From Planctomycetia bacterium (GTDB lineage: Bacteria; Planctomycetota; Planctomycetia; Pirellulales; Thermoguttaceae), in the NCBI GenBank assembly GCA_030539035.1, contig JAUNSU010000008.1, positions 1 through 60,650 of the forward strand: a stretch of 60,650 bases of DNA, read 5' to 3'. Every line of letters starts with the position of its first letter. Positions within the stretch are counted from its first letter, which is position 1. Under the pieces are notes generated by a model. That model was not told where the DNA came from, did no database searches, and saw only the letters and a list, made by a program, of their open reading frames with translations. Shown here in pieces: positions 18,024 to 30,637 of the stretch. Both the position numbers and the translations under genes were made by a program.

Positions 18024-18908
18024 ATGAACCAGGAATTATTGAAGAATTTTGACGGAATCATCCGTTCTGAAGTTCCCCTTGCAATGCATACTTGGCTGCA
18101 GTTGGGCGGGCCGGCAGAATATTTTGCGGAGCCCCGTTCGGAGGAAGAGCTCCTTGCGCTTCTCAGGGAATGCACGAAAGCCGGCGTTCCGATCCGGACA
18201 TTGGGAAAAGGATCCAATATCCTGATCTCTGATTCCGGAGTCCCCGGGCTGGTGATCCGATTGACCGATCCCGTCTTTTGCGGGATTAAAACAGATGCTC
18301 CCATCATCGAAGCAGGCGCAGGCGTCCGGCTCGGCCGTTTAATCACGAGTGCCGTTTATGATTCTCTTGCCGGGCTGGAAGGGATGATCGGAGTTCCCGG
18401 AACCGTTGGGGGAGCGATCATGAATAATGTCTCTTCCAATGATGGAAATATCGGAGAATTGGTCGATTCCGTCCGAATCGCAACCTGTTCCGGGGAAATT
18501 CAGGAATTGACCCGGGATCAGATCGTGTTTGGATATCATAATTGCAGTATTGGAAATGCCGTGATTATCAAAGTCCGATTCGCCCTGAACGAGGAGCGGT
18601 CTCCGGAACTTGCGAAAAGACTCCAGAAAAACTGGATCGTCCGGCGAAAAAACGAGCCCGGCGGATCTGAAGGAAGCGTTCGGCTTTTCAAAGATCTGAG
18701 AGGACAGAACGCCGCCGATCTGATCGAAGAGGCCGATCTGAAAGGAATGAGAATCGGCGGGGCCCGAATCTATGAACGAAATCCCAATTTCGTTGTCGTC
18801 GATCCCGACTGCTCAAGTTCGGATGTGAAGCGATTGATCCAGCTCGTCGAACGGCAAGTGCGCGAACGATGTGAAGTCGAACTCGAACTCGAATTGGAAA
18901 TCTGGTAA
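18024..18908 (+). CDS. murB: UDP-N-acetylmuramate dehydrogenase (divergent)
   Basis: A 294-residue FAD enzyme that reduces UDP-GlcNAc-enolpyruvate to UDP-MurNAc in peptidoglycan synthesis. The FAD-binding PCMH half has HTWLQLGGPAEYF, LGKGSNILISDSG and GVPGTVGGAIMNN. The C-terminal half has FKDLRGQNAADLIEEADLKG and ends in ELELEIW, with a Glu positioned like the catalytic Glu. Oddities: the 'YRxS' segment that normally carries the catalytic-site Arg reads YHNCS, the GSFFKNP motif is GSVRLFKD, and the usual HANF is NPNF. These may be lineage-typical changes or a paralogue. No other mur genes are adjacent; a terminator follows directly. Confidence 0.85.
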   Translation: MNQELLKNFDGIIRSEVPLAMHTWLQLGGPAEYFAEPRSEEELLALLRECTKAGVPIRTLGKGSNILISDSGVPGLVIRLTDPVFCGIKTDAPIIEAGAGVRLGRLITSAVYDSLAGLEGMIGVPGTVGGAIMNNVSSNDGNIGELVDSVRIATCSGEIQELTRDQIVFGYHNCSIGNAVIIKVRFALNEERSPELAKRLQKNWIVRRKNEPGGSEGSVRLFKDLRGQNAADLIEEADLKGMRIGGARIYERNPNFVVVDPDCSSSDVKRLIQLVERQVRERCEVELELELEIW

Positions 18909-18912
18909 AATC

Positions 18913-18933
18913 AGGATCATTTTGATCCTCTTT
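18913..18933 (+). terminator. Short terminator-like hairpin after murB
   Basis: AGGATCA / TTGATCCT stem with almost no loop, followed by C and TTTT, 5 nt after the murB stop. It is compact and the T tract is short. Confidence 0.5.
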
Positions 18934-18984
18934 TGATACTACGTCTCCGCGAATTCTTTTTCGCGGGGAGAGAAATGAACCGAT

Positions 18985-19016
18985 ATCGATATAAACCTTG
19001 TTTTTCTTATATCGAT
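18985..19016 (+). repeat. 10-bp perfect inverted repeat in the purC leader
   Basis: ATCGATATAA (18985-18994) and TTATATCGAT (19007-19016) form a perfect 10-bp stem with a 12-nt loop. It ends 40 nt before the purC ATG. Another stem, CTCCGCGAA / TTCGCGGGGAG, lies just upstream (18945-18970). Neither is followed by a T run. It could be an operator or mRNA structure; it does not fit the purine riboswitch core I know. Confidence 0.5.
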
Positions 19017-19056
19017 TACGGAATACATCAAGGAACAGAAATTAACAGGAGAATGA

Positions 19057-19941
19057 ATGATGCGTCAAGCAGTACAGGAGACGGAGATCCCCGGATTGAC
19101 TCCAAAACATGGAAAAGTCCGCGATATTTACGATTTTGGTGATGCCCTTTTGCTGGTCAGTTCCGATCGGATCAGTGCGTTCGATTGGATCTTGCCAACC
19201 TGTATTCCCGATAAAGGAAAGGTTTTAACGCAAACGGCCGCGTTCTGGTTCAAAAAATTGCCCGTCAAAAATCATTTGATCACAACCAACGTTGAGAAAA
19301 TTCCTTTCCCGGAAGGAACTGATCTGAAGCAGTTTGAAGGAAGATCGACTTATTGTAAAAAAACGAAAGTTTTTCCGATCGAATGTATCGTTCGCGGATA
19401 TCTTTCCGGTTCAGGATGGCAAGAATACCGGAAATCCGGATCTGTTTGCGGATTAAAGCTTCCCGAAGGACTCCGTGAAAGTGATCAGCTGGAAGAACCG
19501 ATCTTTACTCCGACAACAAAAGCGGAAACGGGCCATGATATGAACGTTTCTTTCGAAGAAATGGCGGATATCATCGGACACGATGCTGCGGAAGCCCTGA
19601 AAAAGCTTTCTCTATCGATCTATAAATACGGAGCCGAATACGCTCTTGAACGGGGAATTATTATCGCGGATACAAAGTTTGAATTTGGACTTTTCGAGGA
19701 CGAGATCATCCTGATTGATGAAGTAATGACCCCGGACAGTTCCCGTTTTTGGCCCAAAGATCAGTATGAGCCGGGACATGGACAGCCTTCCTTTGATAAA
19801 CAGTTTGTTCGGGATTGGCTTCTCGCATCGGGCTGGGATCGAAATTCCACGCCGCCGGAGCTTCCGAACGATATTGTTGATAAGACGCGGGAAAAATATA
19901 TCGACGCCTATCAGCGCCTTACAGGTAAAGAACTGCAATAA
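19057..19941 (+). CDS. purC: Phosphoribosylaminoimidazole-succinocarboxamide synthase
   Basis: A 294-residue SAICAR synthetase: ATP-dependent ligation of aspartate to CAIR in purine synthesis. Signatures: GKVRDIYDFGDALLLVSSDR at the N terminus, ECIVRGYLSGSGW, and IIIADTKFEFG followed by LIDEVMTPDSSRFW. Length fits the long (about 290-300) form found in many bacteria rather than the about 240-residue E. coli form. Start: two consecutive ATGs (19057, 19060) with AGGAGA. It is alone; other pur genes are not nearby. Confidence 0.96.
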   Translation: MMRQAVQETEIPGLTPKHGKVRDIYDFGDALLLVSSDRISAFDWILPTCIPDKGKVLTQTAAFWFKKLPVKNHLITTNVEKIPFPEGTDLKQFEGRSTYCKKTKVFPIECIVRGYLSGSGWQEYRKSGSVCGLKLPEGLRESDQLEEPIFTPTTKAETGHDMNVSFEEMADIIGHDAAEALKKLSLSIYKYGAEYALERGIIIADTKFEFGLFEDEIILIDEVMTPDSSRFWPKDQYEPGHGQPSFDKQFVRDWLLASGWDRNSTPPELPNDIVDKTREKYIDAYQRLTGKELQ

Positions 19942-20495
19942 ATTGGCTTAGCGTAAATTTTCCTTTTTTCTCTTTTTGATCGTTCATTTACAGAGAGATC
20001 TTGGGATAATCCTTTTTATTCGCGAGTAAAAAATTTATTCGCGATGAAAAGGATGCCGGGATTGACCGTTATAATACAACCTTTTCATATTAAAAAAGAG
20101 AAAAAAATGCCATTTTTCCTATTTTTATGATCACATTTTTAATATTATGGGTAGAATATACAGTAAGGTTAATGATAATGTCCCTCTCGGAATTCATTTG
20201 ACAATCAGGAAGAAAAAAGAAAAAGCAGAGAAAATACGAAAGTTCATGGGCGGGGGGTCCTTGCCAAAATGATGTTTTTTGATATATTTGATTTTTCAGT
20301 TTTAATGGGGATTGGTCTCTATGGAGGACCGGCAAATTGTCCTTGCGTAAAGATCGCCCTGAGATTGAAGAGTTTTTGTTTATTTCGTGCTTCCGGAACA
20401 GGAAAAATGGGCTGTTTGCTCGAAAGATCCGGTTCGATTTCCTGGGAAAAACGAAAATTTACTAATCATTTTTTATTGGGATGGTGAGATTTTTC
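19942..20495. other. 554-bp gene-free spacer between purC and rpsR
   Basis: Very AT-rich. It holds an imperfect inverted repeat (20009-20054), a TATAAT (20070-20075) after TTGACC, an isolated TTGACA (20198-20203) without a matching -10, and a small AGGAC/GTCCT stem (20325-20343). An open frame from 20269 to 20487 lacks coding character. No tRNA, riboswitch or small ORF is convincing. It may be the long leader of rpsR. Confidence 0.6.
20009..20054 (+). repeat. Imperfect inverted plus direct repeat (TTATTCGCGA)
   Basis: ATCCTTTTTATTCGCGA (20009-20025) is inverted, with small changes, as TCGCGATGAAAAGGAT (20039-20054). TTATTCGCGA also occurs twice directly (from 20016 and from 20035). The structure has no T tail. 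It sits 16 nt before a TATAAT, so a regulatory site is conceivable. Confidence 0.45.
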
Positions 20496-20777
20496 ATGTC
20501 AAGACCTCCGGCGTTTAAAAAGAATCGTATTAACAAAAAAAGAACCAAGAACAAAGTACGGGCAAAAAAACGAGATCCGCTGTTCGTTGATGGGGAACGT
20601 CCTCGTCCGATGTTTGTCGACTATAAAGACGTTGAGCTCCTGCGAAAATTGACAAGTCGGCAAGGAAAGATCATCAGTCGGCGTAAAACCGGTTGCTGCG
20701 CTGTAAGCCAAGCGGCGGTTGCCGCGGCGATCAAGCGTGCGCGTTTTATGGCCCTGATGCCTTATGTCGGCGACTGA
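20496..20777 (+). CDS. rpsR: Small-subunit ribosomal protein bS18
   Basis: A 93-residue protein of the 30S platform that pairs with bS6. Signatures: the basic N-terminal stretch ([18 protein letters not shown]) and the conserved core [19 protein letters not shown](I)-SRRKTG. The C-terminal core normally reads 'LTGLCAKHQRKLARAIKRAR' and is represented here by [26 protein letters not shown] chose ATG 20496 (GGTGAG upstream) over ATG 20481. Unlike in many bacteria it is not next to rpsF, ssb or rplI; it stands alone after a long leader. Confidence 0.93.
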   Translation: MSRPPAFKKNRINKKRTKNKVRAKKRDPLFVDGERPRPMFVDYKDVELLRKLTSRQGKIISRRKTGCCAVSQAAVAAAIKRARFMALMPYVGD

Positions 20778-20991
20778 TTACGCAGATCACGTATAAAAGC
20801 GGTTTTATCCCCCCTTTGGAGCGTGATTTTATGAATTTTTTTGAGCTTGAACGGATATAAATCCGGATCACTCAAATTCATCTATCAGGTTTTGTGATTT
20901 TATGAACCGGGAAGGATCCCTCGTTTGAGGCCTTTAGGGTTCTGTGATGATCGCAAAACCTTTGTTGTTTTTTCAGGAGAGGAATGACGAA

Positions 20992-21882
20992 GTGCAAAAA
21001 GCAATTGAAAAAGCCGATACGCTGATCGAAGCGATGAAATGGATCCGTGAGCACCGCGGAAAAACCACCGTGATTAAGATCGGCGGAAGCCTTATGGACA
21101 ATAAGGTTGCGATGATGCATCTCTTATTGGATGCCGTTTTCATGGAAACGGTGGGGATGCGGCCGGTAATCGTTCATGGAGGCGGAAAAGCAATTTCCCA
21201 GGCAATGTCCGATGCCGGAATTGAGCCCCGGTTTATCCAGGGACGAAGATTTACCGATGCTCCTTCCCTGGAAATCGTCCGTAATGTCCTTGCCTGTCAA
21301 ATTCCAAAAATGCTGGTCGATGAAATCATTTCCTACGGCGGGCAAGCCAAAGCGTTCGCCGAGTTCGATCACTCCACGATCCTTTATGGAAAAAAGTCCA
21401 CAATCCCCGATGAAAATGGGGAGCCGATTGATCTGGGATTTGTCGGAACGGTTACCCGAGTCGATACAGATGCAATTACGAAAGCCGGCGATCAGGGCTT
21501 CATCCCGATTATTCCTTCCTATACCCTGATGGATGATGGAAGCGGACAGGGACTGAACGTCAATGCCGATATTGCGGCGACAAAGGTCGCAAAAGCCCTT
21601 AAAGCCGATAAGCTGGTCTTCGTGAGCGAAGTCAATGGAGTTCGAAAGGATCCTGATGATCCCAATTCCATGATCAGCGCGTTGACCGTAAAGGAAGCCA
21701 AGGATCTCCTGGGATCCGGTTCCATTGTGGGGGGAATGATCCCCAAAATTCAATCCTGCCTGGAAACCATTGAAAGCGGTGTCGATAAAATCCACATCAT
21801 TAACGGACAGATTCGGCATTCCCTTTTAATGGAAATTTTTACAAGCCAAGGGGTTGGAACACTCATTCAACAGAAAAAATAA
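20992..21882 (+). CDS. argB: Acetylglutamate kinase
   Basis: A 296-residue kinase that phosphorylates N-acetylglutamate, the second step of arginine synthesis. Motifs: IKIGGSLMD at the phosphate-binding loop, VIVHGGGKAIS, NVNADIAATKVAKALKADKL and GGMIPKIQSC. I chose GTG 20992, which follows AGGAGAGG and gives the usual N terminus VQKAIEKADTLIEA; the frame is open back to 20944 (GTG/ATG) but those starts have no RBS. First gene of argB-argD-argF. Being the cyclic-pathway type kinase, it may be feedback-inhibited by arginine (inference). Confidence 0.95.
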   Translation: MQKAIEKADTLIEAMKWIREHRGKTTVIKIGGSLMDNKVAMMHLLLDAVFMETVGMRPVIVHGGGKAISQAMSDAGIEPRFIQGRRFTDAPSLEIVRNVLACQIPKMLVDEIISYGGQAKAFAEFDHSTILYGKKSTIPDENGEPIDLGFVGTVTRVDTDAITKAGDQGFIPIIPSYTLMDDGSGQGLNVNADIAATKVAKALKADKLVFVSEVNGVRKDPDDPNSMISALTVKEAKDLLGSGSIVGGMIPKIQSCLETIESGVDKIHIINGQIRHSLLMEIFTSQGVGTLIQQKK

Positions 21883-21930
21883 TGTTTTCTGTTTTACCGT
21901 TTTTGAAAAAGAAAGTAAGGATAAGGATCA

Positions 21931-23121
21931 ATGCCGCGCAGTTCCAAAGAGATCATTTCCCTTTTTGATTCGTTTGTAATACCGAATTATAAAAGATATC
22001 CTGTTGCCCTTGTAAAAGGCGAGGGTGCCTATGTATGGGATGCAGAAGGAAATCGATACATCGATTTTTTCCCGGGCTGGGGAAGCAATATGTTCGGATA
22101 CTGCCCCGCTCCGGTTGTAAAAGCCGTTCAGGAACAGAGCGCCCGATTGATCCATGTTCCGAATTCCTGGTATACGGAAGAACAGGGACTTTGGGCAAAA
22201 ATGCTCTCCGAACGGACCAATTTCGGCGGAAAAGCCTTCTTTTGCAATTCCGGAGCGGAAGCAAATGAAGCGGCGATCAAGTTGGTTCGACTTCATTCGG
22301 CCGAGAACAAATACAAAATTATTACCTTCCAGGGCTCCTTTCATGGGCGCACGATGGGAACGGTAACCGCGACAGCTCAACCGAAGTATCATAAGGGTCT
22401 GGAACCTCTCCTTCCCGGCTTTACTTATGTTCCTTACGGGGATCTTGGCGCAGTGGAAGAGGCGATTGATGAAGAAACCGCCGCGATTATGATAGAACCG
22501 ATCCAGGGAGAAGGAGGAGTACGTGTTCCTCCGAAAGGGTTCCTTCCCGGATTGCGAAAATTATGCGATGATCATGGGCTCCTTCTTGTGTTCGATGAAG
22601 TCCAAACCGGGTGCGGAAGAACGGGAGAATGGTTTGCGAGCAATTATTTCGGGGTTGTCCCGGACATAATGACCCTTGCCAAATCCATTTGCAGCGGTTT
22701 TGTTGGCGCCGCAATGCTCGCCAAAAAAGAGATCGCGCCTGATCTGCGGCCCGGAATGCATGCTTCCACGTTCGGCGGAAATTCCATTGCCGCCGCCGCG
22801 GGAATCGCAACCATTAAAATGGTGGAAGAAGAAGGATTGCTCGAAAAGGCAAAAGTATTGGGGGAACGATTCAAAAACCGATTCAATCAATTGGCCGAAA
22901 ATCTGGATATTATCCAGGAAGTTCGGGGAGTCGGTGCAATGATCGGAGCGGAATTAAAAGTCGAAGGGGCTTTCTGCGTGGAACAGTGCATGAAAAGAAA
23001 ACTTTTGATCAACTGTACTCATGGAAACGTGATTCGCCTTTTACCCGCGGTAAATACGCCTTTTGATCTCGTCGATGAAGGCCTCGACATTATCGAGGAT
23101 GTACTCAGAAAAGGAGCCTGA
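21931..23121 (+). CDS. argD: Acetylornithine aminotransferase
   Basis: A 396-residue class-III PLP aminotransferase acting on N-acetylglutamate semialdehyde. Signatures: CNSGAEANEAAIKLVR, ATAQPKYHKGLEPLLPGF, IEPIQGEGGV, LLVFDEVQTGCGRTG and the PLP lysine in DIMTLAKSICSGF. THGNVIRLLPA near the end matches ArgD. It lies 48 nt after argB and 2 nt before argF. Its close similarity to other class-III enzymes is resolved by the arg context. Confidence 0.95.
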   Translation: MPRSSKEIISLFDSFVIPNYKRYPVALVKGEGAYVWDAEGNRYIDFFPGWGSNMFGYCPAPVVKAVQEQSARLIHVPNSWYTEEQGLWAKMLSERTNFGGKAFFCNSGAEANEAAIKLVRLHSAENKYKIITFQGSFHGRTMGTVTATAQPKYHKGLEPLLPGFTYVPYGDLGAVEEAIDEETAAIMIEPIQGEGGVRVPPKGFLPGLRKLCDDHGLLLVFDEVQTGCGRTGEWFASNYFGVVPDIMTLAKSICSGFVGAAMLAKKEIAPDLRPGMHASTFGGNSIAAAAGIATIKMVEEEGLLEKAKVLGERFKNRFNQLAENLDIIQEVRGVGAMIGAELKVEGAFCVEQCMKRKLLINCTHGNVIRLLPAVNTPFDLVDEGLDIIEDVLRKGA

Positions 23122-23123
23122 AA

Positions 23124-24092
23124 ATGAAAAAAGTCCGACATTTCATTAACCTTTCGGATGTTAAAAATCCGGAATTGGACCGTATATTCCAGATCGCGGA
23201 AGAACTTAAAAGCGAATGGAAATCGGGAGTTCGGAAACAATACCTTCAGGGAAAGGTAATTGCCCTGATTTTTGAGAAGATGTCTCTTCGAACCCGCGTC
23301 AGCTTTGAATCCGGAATGGTTCAGCTCGGGGGAGGATCCGTTTTTCTTGAAAATCAGCACATTGGCCTTGGGGTCCGGGAATCCGTTGCCGATATCGGGC
23401 ATGTTCTCAGTTCCATGGTGGATGGGATTGTTTATCGCGCAAAAAAGCATACTTCGGTTACCTCGCTCGCGAAATATTGTTCCTGTCCGGTAATCAATGC
23501 GTTGACCGATCAATCGCACCCTTGCCAAGCCTTGGCCGACATGTTGACGATTAAGGAAGAATTTGGTAAACTGGAAGGGATTAAGATCGCTTGGGTCGGA
23601 GATTCCAACAATGTTGCGGCCAGTTTGGTCGAAATTGCCGCAAAATTGGGGGTCCAGGTCGTTGTTTCTTCCCCGGAAGGATACGAATTTTCCGAAAAAC
23701 AGATCAAAAAACTGTGCGGATCCAAACCGAAATCCGCTTTTTCTTTCGAAAAAATCCAGGATCCTTTCAAGGCCGTTGCTGGTGCAGACGCGATTTATAC
23801 CGACGTTTGGGTCAGTATGGGACAGGAAAACGAAGAGGAAGAAAGAAAAAAGGCTTTTGCCCGTTGGCAGATCAATAAAGAATTGATGAAACGCACCGGT
23901 AAAAAAAGTTCGATCTTCCTGCATTGTCTTCCAGCCCGGCGCGGGCTCGAAGTAACCGATGAAATCATGGATTCGCCGCAAAGCAGAATCGTTGAACAGG
24001 CAGCCAACAGGATGCATGCGCAAAAAGGACTCCTCGTTTGGCTGTTGAATGAAGCTGGTAAAAAAGAAAATTTCCGTTCCCTTTCACGTTAA
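23124..24092 (+). CDS. argF: Ornithine carbamoyltransferase
   Basis: A 322-residue enzyme forming citrulline from ornithine and carbamoyl phosphate. The carbamoyl-phosphate loop is SLRTRVSFE instead of the common STRTR; the Thr/Leu change in front of RTR is seen in some families. DQSHPCQALADMLTI, DVWVSMGQE (the D-x-W-x-SMG motif) and HCLPARRG are conserved. It starts 2 nt after the argD stop, with GAAAAGGAG inside argD, so expression is coupled. No argG/argH or argC/argJ follow. Confidence 0.95.
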   Translation: MKKVRHFINLSDVKNPELDRIFQIAEELKSEWKSGVRKQYLQGKVIALIFEKMSLRTRVSFESGMVQLGGGSVFLENQHIGLGVRESVADIGHVLSSMVDGIVYRAKKHTSVTSLAKYCSCPVINALTDQSHPCQALADMLTIKEEFGKLEGIKIAWVGDSNNVAASLVEIAAKLGVQVVVSSPEGYEFSEKQIKKLCGSKPKSAFSFEKIQDPFKAVAGADAIYTDVWVSMGQENEEEERKKAFARWQINKELMKRTGKKSSIFLHCLPARRGLEVTDEIMDSPQSRIVEQAANRMHAQKGLLVWLLNEAGKKENFRSLSR

Positions 24093-24128
24093 TCTTACTT
24101 ATGATCCTTTTTGATGATAGGGGGTTTT

Positions 24129-28845
<4,717 letters not shown>

Positions 28846-28914
28846 TCCTTTTCGATCAGTGATCACGATTCACCCCATGGACGGGGCGCAGACTCGAATA
28901 AAAGGAATTTTTCA

Positions 28915-30549
28915 ATGAACGAACGAACAAAAAAATATTGGATCCTGATGATCTTTTTCATTTTTGGACCTTTATTGACTTTGATCGTCCTGGGCGTTGT
29001 CCTGCATCGCCGGATGGGAGCGGAAGCACGATCCATCGCCGAATCTCTTTCCGCTTCAACCGGACAGACCTTTCAAATTCGGAAAGCCCGTTTTATTCGG
29101 CCGGGCCAAGTCGATTTTCTGGGGATCGAATGTTCCGATCCCCAAAAAAGAGAGTCCCTTCTCTTTTGTCCCATTGTCCGTATTGTGCGAAAAAAGGGAT
29201 CTCCATCCAGTTCTGAAATCGCTCACTTTTTTTCCAACCGAAAAGGATTGACAGAAAACTCGACAAGTTCACTCGAAAATGAACCTGTCGTTCCCCTCAA
29301 TATCGCGTTGAAAAAGGACGACCGATCCCAGAACAGTTTTTTCGAATACGGGAATGCCGTCTCCTTTCTCGAAAATATTCCGGCAGGAATCAAGGAATAT
29401 CAGTTCTGGTCGATTCCGGACCTCTATATCCGATCTTCCCGATCGGGAGAAATCCGGGACCGGTTTGTTGAGTGGATCCGCCAGCAAAAAGATCTTCATG
29501 GAAAACTGATCTTCTTTTCGATCGATCGGGTCTCTTTTTTATACAGTGATGCGAATTTCAAAAAAGAAATCGCGGACTATACGATTCCTTCCCGATTTTC
29601 TTCCTTTCAGGGAGAGAAAAAAGGACGCCTTGCCCGCGGAATAGAAAGTGCGGACGCCTCTCCCGAGTCCATTCGCCGCTGGATCGCTCAACAGAATACG
29701 AATGAAAGATCTCTTGATCTCGTCGATATTCATGGTCTCTTTATCGATTCGGCAAAAGATCGCCGATGTGATTTTGGGTTTTATTTTTCAGAACTTCCCA
29801 TCACTCGGCCCGCCGCAATATCTTTATTCCTCGATAAAGCGGAAAAGAAGGATCTCTATTTCTGCCTGGATGCCAACTCCTCGCCGTTCCCGTCTTCCTT
29901 CGCTTCGCTTTTTTGCGATCTTTTCTATCTGGGAGGTCAAAAAAGCTGGTTTACCGGATTCCTTGCGGGCGAATGGAGCAGTCCGGACAAACGGATCTCT
30001 TCCGCGTCCGATTGGCGAATCCAGAATTTTCATTTTCGATTCGCGGAATTGGATCCTTTCATCAAAAGAGCAACTTCCGTTCCTTTGGAAGGAACAATCG
30101 CCGATTTCTTTCTGGAAAATGCCTCCATTCGCAATGGAATCTTCAGCGGATCAGGATTGCTTTTCCTCATCAAGGGGAATCTGGATATCAATTTTCTTAT
30201 TCGCCTGAAAGAACATCTTCATCTGATCCTTGAACCGGAAAATGCCCTTTCGAATCAATTTGCGAATAATCAGGTTCCTTATGATGAATTTGCGATAAAA
30301 TTCAGTATGCTTCCCCAGGGAATTCGATTCGATTCCTCCTTTCCGAAAAAAATTATCGGCTGCCTGAACCGGGAAGGATTCCAGATCGGAATCTATCTTC
30401 CTGAAGATTGCCTGGAAAGAATCGTTCCCTATCCGGACCTCCTTTCCATTTTGGCAGTAGAAGAAGGGACCGCTCCTTTCTGGACCCGATTTTACCGCGA
30501 TGCAATGAACCATCTTCCCGTTCATGATGAAAATCAAAAGAAGAAATAA
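28915..30549 (+). CDS. Single-pass membrane protein of unknown function
   Basis: A 544-residue protein. A short charged N terminus and one TM helix (about 10-30, WILMIFFIFGPLLTLIVLGVV) precede a large presumably extracytoplasmic part. The residues just after the helix (STGQTFQIRKARFIRPGQVDFLGIE) resemble the start of AsmA-like proteins, where a helix is followed by 'g-x-v-x-i--v-----pg-v-l-gi', but I do not recognise a full domain. No catalytic motif is visible. It precedes, by 88 nt, the very large membrane protein at 30638; a strong hairpin lies between. Possibly envelope-related; function unknown. Confidence 0.7.
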   Translation: MNERTKKYWILMIFFIFGPLLTLIVLGVVLHRRMGAEARSIAESLSASTGQTFQIRKARFIRPGQVDFLGIECSDPQKRESLLFCPIVRIVRKKGSPSSSEIAHFFSNRKGLTENSTSSLENEPVVPLNIALKKDDRSQNSFFEYGNAVSFLENIPAGIKEYQFWSIPDLYIRSSRSGEIRDRFVEWIRQQKDLHGKLIFFSIDRVSFLYSDANFKKEIADYTIPSRFSSFQGEKKGRLARGIESADASPESIRRWIAQQNTNERSLDLVDIHGLFIDSAKDRRCDFGFYFSELPITRPAAISLFLDKAEKKDLYFCLDANSSPFPSSFASLFCDLFYLGGQKSWFTGFLAGEWSSPDKRISSASDWRIQNFHFRFAELDPFIKRATSVPLEGTIADFFLENASIRNGIFSGSGLLFLIKGNLDINFLIRLKEHLHLILEPENALSNQFANNQVPYDEFAIKFSMLPQGIRFDSSFPKKIIGCLNREGFQIGIYLPEDCLERIVPYPDLLSILAVEEGTAPFWTRFYRDAMNHLPVHDENQKKK

Positions 30550-30579
30550 ATCATAAGAAACAGCCGGTCCTTTCTGATC

Positions 30580-30598
30580 CGAACAGAATCTCTGTTCG
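30580..30598 (+). repeat. 8-bp stem-loop between two membrane-protein genes
   Basis: CGAACAGA / TCTGTTCG with a 3-nt loop (ATC), a perfect stem with no T tail, so it is not a classical terminator. It may affect mRNA stability or partial termination between the 28915 and 30638 genes. Confidence 0.45.
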
Positions 30599-30637
30599 AA
30601 CAGCGAAAAGGGAACAACTTTACAGATCGAGGTTGAT

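Noticed and set aside
20269..20487. 72-codon open frame in the purC-rpsR spacer
   Set aside because: No RBS, no recognisable motif, and it runs into the start of rpsR; probably chance.
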